DNA from: Caldilineaceae bacterium
GTDB lineage: Bacteria > Chloroflexota > Anaerolineae > Caldilineales > Caldilineaceae
Length of the DNA: 5,088 nt
Reading direction: 5' to 3'
NCBI GenBank assembly: GCA_015494005.1
Contig: WGCB01000693.1
Coordinates: 1-5,088 of the forward strand
Below are positions 1 through 5,088 of this stretch, one piece after another. The notes under the pieces were generated by a model that was not told the DNA's origin, ran no database searches, and saw only the letters and a program-made list of their open reading frames with translations. Position 1 is the first letter of the stretch. Each line of letters starts with the position of its first letter. The translations under genes were made by a program, and so were the position numbers.

Positions 1-1100
1 ACCAGGGCCGGCAGGTTCTCCCGGATGGTGCGGCCCTGGCGGTGGACGGCCAGCACGGTGATGCCGTAGCGGGCCCGCAGGTCTAGCTCGGCCAGGCTTT
101 TGCCAGCCAGGGGCGAACGGAAGGGCACGATGAGCTCGGCCAGGCGCAGGCTCTCGGGGAAGAGGTGGCTGAGCTCCTCCAGGGTGACCGGGCCCTTCAG
201 CTCCAGGCTGTGGAGGCTGGCGGCCTGGAAGACATCCCCCCGCCGCCCCTCCACGATGAGCACGTCGTCCGCCTCCAGGACTAGCTCCGGCGTGGCGGGG
301 CGCAGGGCGCCGTCCGGGGACTGGATGGCCACCACGGTCAGGTTGGCCTGGGAGCGCAGGCCGGTGTCCTTCAGGTGCTCCCCCACCAGGTCGGAGCTAG
401 AGCGCACCCGCAGGCGGTAGAAGAGGTTGCCCAGGCCGTAGCTCTGCTCCACCTCCCCCACGGACGGGGGCCGCTCCTCCCGGGGCATCTCCCGGCTGAG
501 GAGGCGCCGGCCCACCAGCAGGTACCAGAGCACCACCCCGGCCAGGGAGATCAGGGCGTAGGGGGTCAAGGTGAAGAGGCCCAGGGCGGGCAGGCCATCC
601 TGGGCCAGGAGGTCGGCGATGACGATGTTGGAGGAGGTGCCGATGAGGGTGAGCTGGTTGCCCACGGTGGCCGCGGTGGCCAGGGGCAGGAGGAGTTGGG
701 CCGGTGGGATGCGGGCCCGGCGGGAGATGCGCAGAGCCGAGGGCATGAGCACGGCCACCACCAGCATGCCTCCCAGGACGGAGCTGAGCAGCCCGGCCAA
801 TCCCATGAGCAGGGCCAGCAGGCTGGTTTCTCCCCGGTCCGCGAAGGCGAGGAGGCGGTTGCCGATGATAGTGGCCACGCCGGTCTCGTAGAGGGCCGCG
901 CCCAGGACGAAGACCGAGGCCAGGATGATGAGCAGGGGCTGGCCGAAGGCGCTAAAGGCCTCCGCGGGGGAGAGCACGCGGGCCAGGATCAGGGCCAGCA
1001 TGACCAGCAGGGCCGTCAGATCCGGCCGCAGCCAGCGGCCCACCAGCACGATCAGGGTGACGGCCAGGAGCCCGATGGTGAAGCCCGCCTGGAAGCTCAT
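1..1100 (-). CDS. SLC13 family permease with two RCK_C (TrkA_C) domains, 3' end outside the window
   Basis: The minus-strand frame is open from the ATG at 1100-1098 to the window edge, giving 366 codons plus two bases. Residues 1-200 are hydrophobic, with segments near 7-20, 26-44, 52-72, 92-120, 135-150 and 172-198. Residues 145-158 (TVGNQ, then TLIGTSSN) match the first-half signature of SLC13/DASS anion transporters (usual form TLIGTS-N). Two RCK_C-like modules follow: residues about 224-292 (LVGEHLKDTGLR, then ADDVLIVEG) and about 318 to the edge (AGKSLAELDLRARYGITVLAV). In this family an RCK_C pair sits between the two membrane halves, and full proteins are near 600 residues, so the second half should lie to the left. 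Known members move sulfate, citrate, C4-dicarboxylates or other divalent anions, usually with sodium; the substrate cannot be told here. RCK_C domains probably sense a small ligand. The ATG has no clear Shine-Dalgarno; a TTG at 1151 has a better one (see findings). I keep the ATG because MSFQAGFTIGLLAV resembles the usual family N-terminus. The truncation is only the window edge. Confidence 0.9.
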   Translation of the reverse strand, partial: MSFQAGFTIGLLAVTLIVLVGRWLRPDLTALLVMLALILARVLSPAEAFSAFGQPLLIILASVFVLGAALYETGVATIIGNRLLAFADRGETSLLALLMGLAGLLSSVLGGMLVVAVLMPSALRISRRARIPPAQLLLPLATAATVGNQLTLIGTSSNIVIADLLAQDGLPALGLFTLTPYALISLAGVVLWYLLVGRRLLSREMPREERPPSVGEVEQSYGLGNLFYRLRVRSSSDLVGEHLKDTGLRSQANLTVVAIQSPDGALRPATPELVLEADDVLIVEGRRGDVFQAASLHSLELKGPVTLEELSHLFPESLRLAELIVPFRSPLAGKSLAELDLRARYGITVLAVHRQGRTIRENLPAL

Positions 1101-1246
1101 GGCCGGGCCGCCCAGGGGGAAGAGGGACGCTGGGTCCGACAGGCCAGGCAAAAATGAGACCCTCTACCGATTGCCAGGGGCCCGATTTCCGGGTTCACTG
1201 AAGGGAACATCCTGGAACGTTCGATCCCCTCCAGGCGGGATGGGCC

Positions 1247-1270
1247 GGGCCAGCGGGTTCCATGGCCCGC
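1247..1270. repeat. Overlapping inverted repeats in the leader of the GT-C-like gene
   Basis: GGGCCA (1247-1252) can pair with TGGCCC (1263-1268) around a 10-base loop. GCGGG (1253-1257) can instead pair with CCCGC (1266-1270) around an 8-base loop. The two stems share bases and exclude each other. GGCGGG at 1234-1239 could also pair with CCCGCC at 1266-1271. No T run follows, so this is not a rho-independent terminator. In DNA this GC-rich such short repeats also arise by chance, so a regulatory role is only a possibility. Confidence 0.3.
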
Positions 1271-1301
1271 CAGAGCCACGGGCGATAGCACCTCGGACGA
1301 C

Positions 1302-1305
1302 GGAG
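1302..1305 (+). promoter_or_regulatory. Ribosome binding site of the GT-C-like gene
   Basis: GGAG lies five bases before the ATG at 1311. It supports that start over the in-frame ATG at codon 9 (1335), which has no comparable purine-rich stretch upstream. Confidence 0.6.
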
Positions 1306-1310
1306 CCACC

Positions 1311-2921
1311 ATGCAAGCCATCAACACCTCCCCCATGCGACTGTCACAGCCTGCTCAGCAGCCGGGGCAACCCACTGCCAGCTCAGGCTGGCGCCGGCTT
1401 CTCTCCCTGGCCCTGCTCCTGGTGGGCGTGGAGCTGGGGCTGTTCGTGCGCCTCTACTTCGTGCTCACCGCGGATTTCCCCGTCAACGACGGGGGCATGT
1501 TCTACGCCATGATCCAGGATCTCCTGGCCAACGACTTCGTCCTGCCCCGGACCATCTCCTACAATGGCGGGCAGATCCCCTTCGCCTACCCACCCCTGGC
1601 CTTCTACCTGGCGGCCTTCCTGGCCCGCTCCACCGGATGGGCGCCCCTGTCCATCGTTCAGTTCCTGCCGGGGGTGGTCAGCGGAGCCACCATTCTGCCC
1701 TTCCTGCTGCTCAGCCGCAAGCTGTTGGCCTCCCGCTGGCAAGTGGGCCTGGCGGTCATGGCCTTCGCCTTCATCCCTCGTAGCTTCAACTGGGAGATCA
1801 TGGGAGGCGGACTGACCCGCTCTCTGGGCTTCTTCTTCGCCCTGTGGGCCATCTACGCCGCGCTGCAGCTCTTCCGCACCCGGCGCGCCCGCTACGTCCC
1901 CGTGGTGGCCGCCCTGGCCGCGTTGACCATCCTCAGCCACCTGGAGATGGGCCTCTTCGCGGCGGCCACGTCGGTCCTGCTTTTCCTCTTCTATGGGCGC
2001 AACCGGCGCAGCTTGGTCCACGCGCTCCTGGTCACCGGGCTGGCGGTGGTGCTCGCCGGGCCCTGGTGGTGGACGGTGCTGGGCTACCACGGCCTCTCGC
2101 CCTTCCTGGCCGCGGCCCAGACAGGCGCCCACTCCTGGCTGGCGCTGATGCCCCTGCTGCTGCTGAACTTCACCAACGAGCCCTTTTCCGGGCTGCTGGT
2201 GGTGCTGGGGCTCCTGGGCCTCTTCGTGGCCTGGGCCGACGGCAAGCGCTTCCTGCCCGTCTGGTTCGTGATCCTCTTCCTCCTGGATCCCCGGAAGGCG
2301 GCCACCTACTCCACGGTGCCCCTGGCCATGGCCATCGCCATCGCCCTGGACCAGATGATCCTGCCCCGGCTGCGCATCCGCTCCCGCTGGCTGCCTGGCC
2401 TGCTCCTGGCCATCTTCCTGCTCCACACCCTCATCTCCACCCTGAGCATCTCCCTGGGGGAGACGAGCCCGGTCCAGGTCCTGCCCCAGGAGGAGCGCCA
2501 GGCCATGGCCTGGGTGGCGGAGAACACGCCGCCGGAGAGTCGCTTCCTCGTGATCGGCCCCTCGCCCTCCTGGCCCCGGGATGCGACCAGCGAGTGGTTC
2601 CCCGTCCTGGCGGAACGGCTCAGCCTGGCCACGGTGCAGGGGACAGAGTGGCTGCCGGACGGGCGCTTCGAGGAGATGGCGGAGGCCTTCCCCGAACTTC
2701 AGCGCTGCGGCACGGACGATGTCCGCTGCGTGGAGTCCTGGGCCCAGGAAAACCGCGCGGACTTCACCCACATCTTCGTCTCCAAGAGCCTCCTGGGCGC
2801 CGATCCCGAGAAGGGCCGGGAGTGCTGTGCGGCCCTGCGCTTTTCCCTGGCCCAGGACCCCGATTACCGAATCCTCTACGACGGTCCAGGCGCCCTGGTG
2901 GTGGCCAAAGCGGCTCCCTGA
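1311..2921 (+). CDS. Multi-spanning membrane protein, probable GT-C fold glycosyltransferase-like
   Basis: A complete 536-residue protein. Residues 1-26 are a polar, Gln/Pro/Ser-rich cytoplasmic leader. Hydrophobic segments follow near 28-52, 94-108, 112-137, 143-155, 170-187, 195-227 (possibly two), 234-256, 271-308, 313-350 and 360-382. The loop after the first segment carries ADFPVNDGG (55-62), whose Asp55 and Asp60 occupy the place of the catalytic acidic residue in GT-C enzymes. FAYPPLAFYL (91-100) resembles the YPPL motif common in GT-C-type membrane proteins. Residues about 385-536 form a soluble domain beginning QAMAWVAENTPPESRFLV, a junction often seen after the last helix of such proteins. 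All four cysteines (466, 473, 505, 506) are in this domain. GT-C enzymes use polyprenyl-phosphate sugars and act on the outer face of the membrane; this role and orientation are inferred here. It could instead be a non-catalytic member of the related PTPS-related or otherwise uncharacterised membrane families. The gene diverges from the permease and converges with nadE, so it is probably transcribed alone. Confidence 0.72.
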   Translation: MQAINTSPMRLSQPAQQPGQPTASSGWRRLLSLALLLVGVELGLFVRLYFVLTADFPVNDGGMFYAMIQDLLANDFVLPRTISYNGGQIPFAYPPLAFYLAAFLARSTGWAPLSIVQFLPGVVSGATILPFLLLSRKLLASRWQVGLAVMAFAFIPRSFNWEIMGGGLTRSLGFFFALWAIYAALQLFRTRRARYVPVVAALAALTILSHLEMGLFAAATSVLLFLFYGRNRRSLVHALLVTGLAVVLAGPWWWTVLGYHGLSPFLAAAQTGAHSWLALMPLLLLNFTNEPFSGLLVVLGLLGLFVAWADGKRFLPVWFVILFLLDPRKAATYSTVPLAMAIAIALDQMILPRLRIRSRWLPGLLLAIFLLHTLISTLSISLGETSPVQVLPQEERQAMAWVAENTPPESRFLVIGPSPSWPRDATSEWFPVLAERLSLATVQGTEWLPDGRFEEMAEAFPELQRCGTDDVRCVESWAQENRADFTHIFVSKSLLGADPEKGRECCAALRFSLAQDPDYRILYDGPGALVVAKAAP

Positions 2922-2939
2922 TCCCCAGCCAAGACCCAC
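2922..2939. other. Short convergent gap without a visible terminator
   Basis: Only 18 bases separate the TGA of the GT-C-like gene from the TGA of nadE on the other strand. I see neither a GC-rich hairpin nor a T run on either strand, here or in the adjoining gene ends. Termination may be Rho-dependent, or transcripts may overlap in antisense. Confidence 0.5.
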
Positions 2940-5018
<2,079 letters not shown>

Positions 5019-5088
5019 GGCATCCTGCCTTTGGGTGGGAAGTCAGGCCGGGAAAATGGACGTCGAGCCCCGCTGAGGCGGGTGCGTC
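5019..5088 (-). promoter_or_regulatory. Upstream region of nadE with its ribosome binding site
   Basis: AGGA at 5026-5023 (minus strand) is the likely Shine-Dalgarno of nadE. A second, out-of-frame ATG at 5023-5021 overlaps it and lies five bases before the true start. Further upstream, CCCGC/GCGGG (5069-5073 with 5078-5082) forms a 5-base stem with a 4-base loop. It lacks a T run, so it is a weak candidate for a terminator or leader structure. No clear -35/-10 pair is visible; the promoter may lie beyond the window. Confidence 0.45.

Larger units (their letters stand above)
1101..1310. other. Divergent intergenic region between the permease and the GT-C-like gene
   Basis: These 210 bases must carry the 5' signals of both divergent genes, but I see no good sigma70 promoter. 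The best plus-strand candidate is TTGCCA at 1171-1176 followed 17 bases later by TTCACT, which is a poor -10. Short symmetric elements are present: the 8-base palindrome GAACGTTC at 1215-1222 beside a GGAAC direct repeat (1204-1208 and 1214-1218), and two mutually exclusive stems at 1247-1270. The permease frame stays open upstream to a TAG at 1166-1164, so up to 51 bases here could code if a TTG start is used. I see no convincing small gene. Confidence 0.6.

Noticed and set aside
375..1157. Open plus-strand frame of 260 codons opposite the permease
   Set aside because: Low-complexity Gly/Gln/His/Glu-rich product with no domain; the minus strand reads as a clear SLC13/RCK_C protein across the same bases.
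1383..2939. Long open frame of 518 codons on the minus strand, antisense to the GT-C-like gene
   Set aside because: Its product is rich in Gly, Gln, Glu and Arg with no hydrophobic core or recognisable motif. This is the usual artefact opposite a GC-rich membrane protein gene. The plus strand gives a coherent protein with helices and motifs.
5069..5082. Small hairpin CCCGC-loop-GCGGG taken as a terminator of a gene to the right
   Set aside because: Only five base pairs and no T run on either strand; expected often by chance at this GC content.

Overview
This is a GC-rich bacterial window with dense coding and G/C favoured at most third codon positions. It holds three protein genes, one of them cut by the left edge. 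The set is an SLC13-type permease with RCK_C (TrkA_C) domains, a multi-spanning GT-C-like membrane protein, and a long glutamine-dependent NAD+ synthetase. This would fit a GC-rich free-living bacterium such as a Chloroflexota/Caldilineae-type or actinobacterial lineage. That placement is an inference from composition and protein style only. I see no rRNA, tRNA, CRISPR, insertion sequence, integrase or other sign of mobility.

Layout. Positions 1-1100 (minus strand) carry the N-terminal 366 codons of the permease, whose 3' end lies outside the window. Positions 1101-1310 are a divergent intergenic region serving the permease to the left and the membrane protein to the right. It contains small inverted repeats but no convincing promoter. 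Positions 1311-2921 (plus strand) encode the 536-residue GT-C-like protein: about ten hydrophobic segments, then a soluble C-terminal domain holding all four of its cysteines. After an 18-base convergent gap, positions 2940-5018 (minus strand) encode NadE (692 residues, nitrilase-type glutaminase plus NAD synthetase), complete with all core motifs. The last 70 bases are the upstream region of nadE.

The three genes are not an operon: the first two diverge and the last two converge. Their inferred roles are anion or carboxylate uptake, lipid-linked sugar transfer or another envelope function, and the last step of NAD synthesis. Nothing in the sequence connects them into one pathway. I found no evidence of a new multi-gene system. 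The points most worth a second look are the cysteine-bearing C-terminal domain of the membrane protein, the start choice of the permease, and the acidic linker in NadE.
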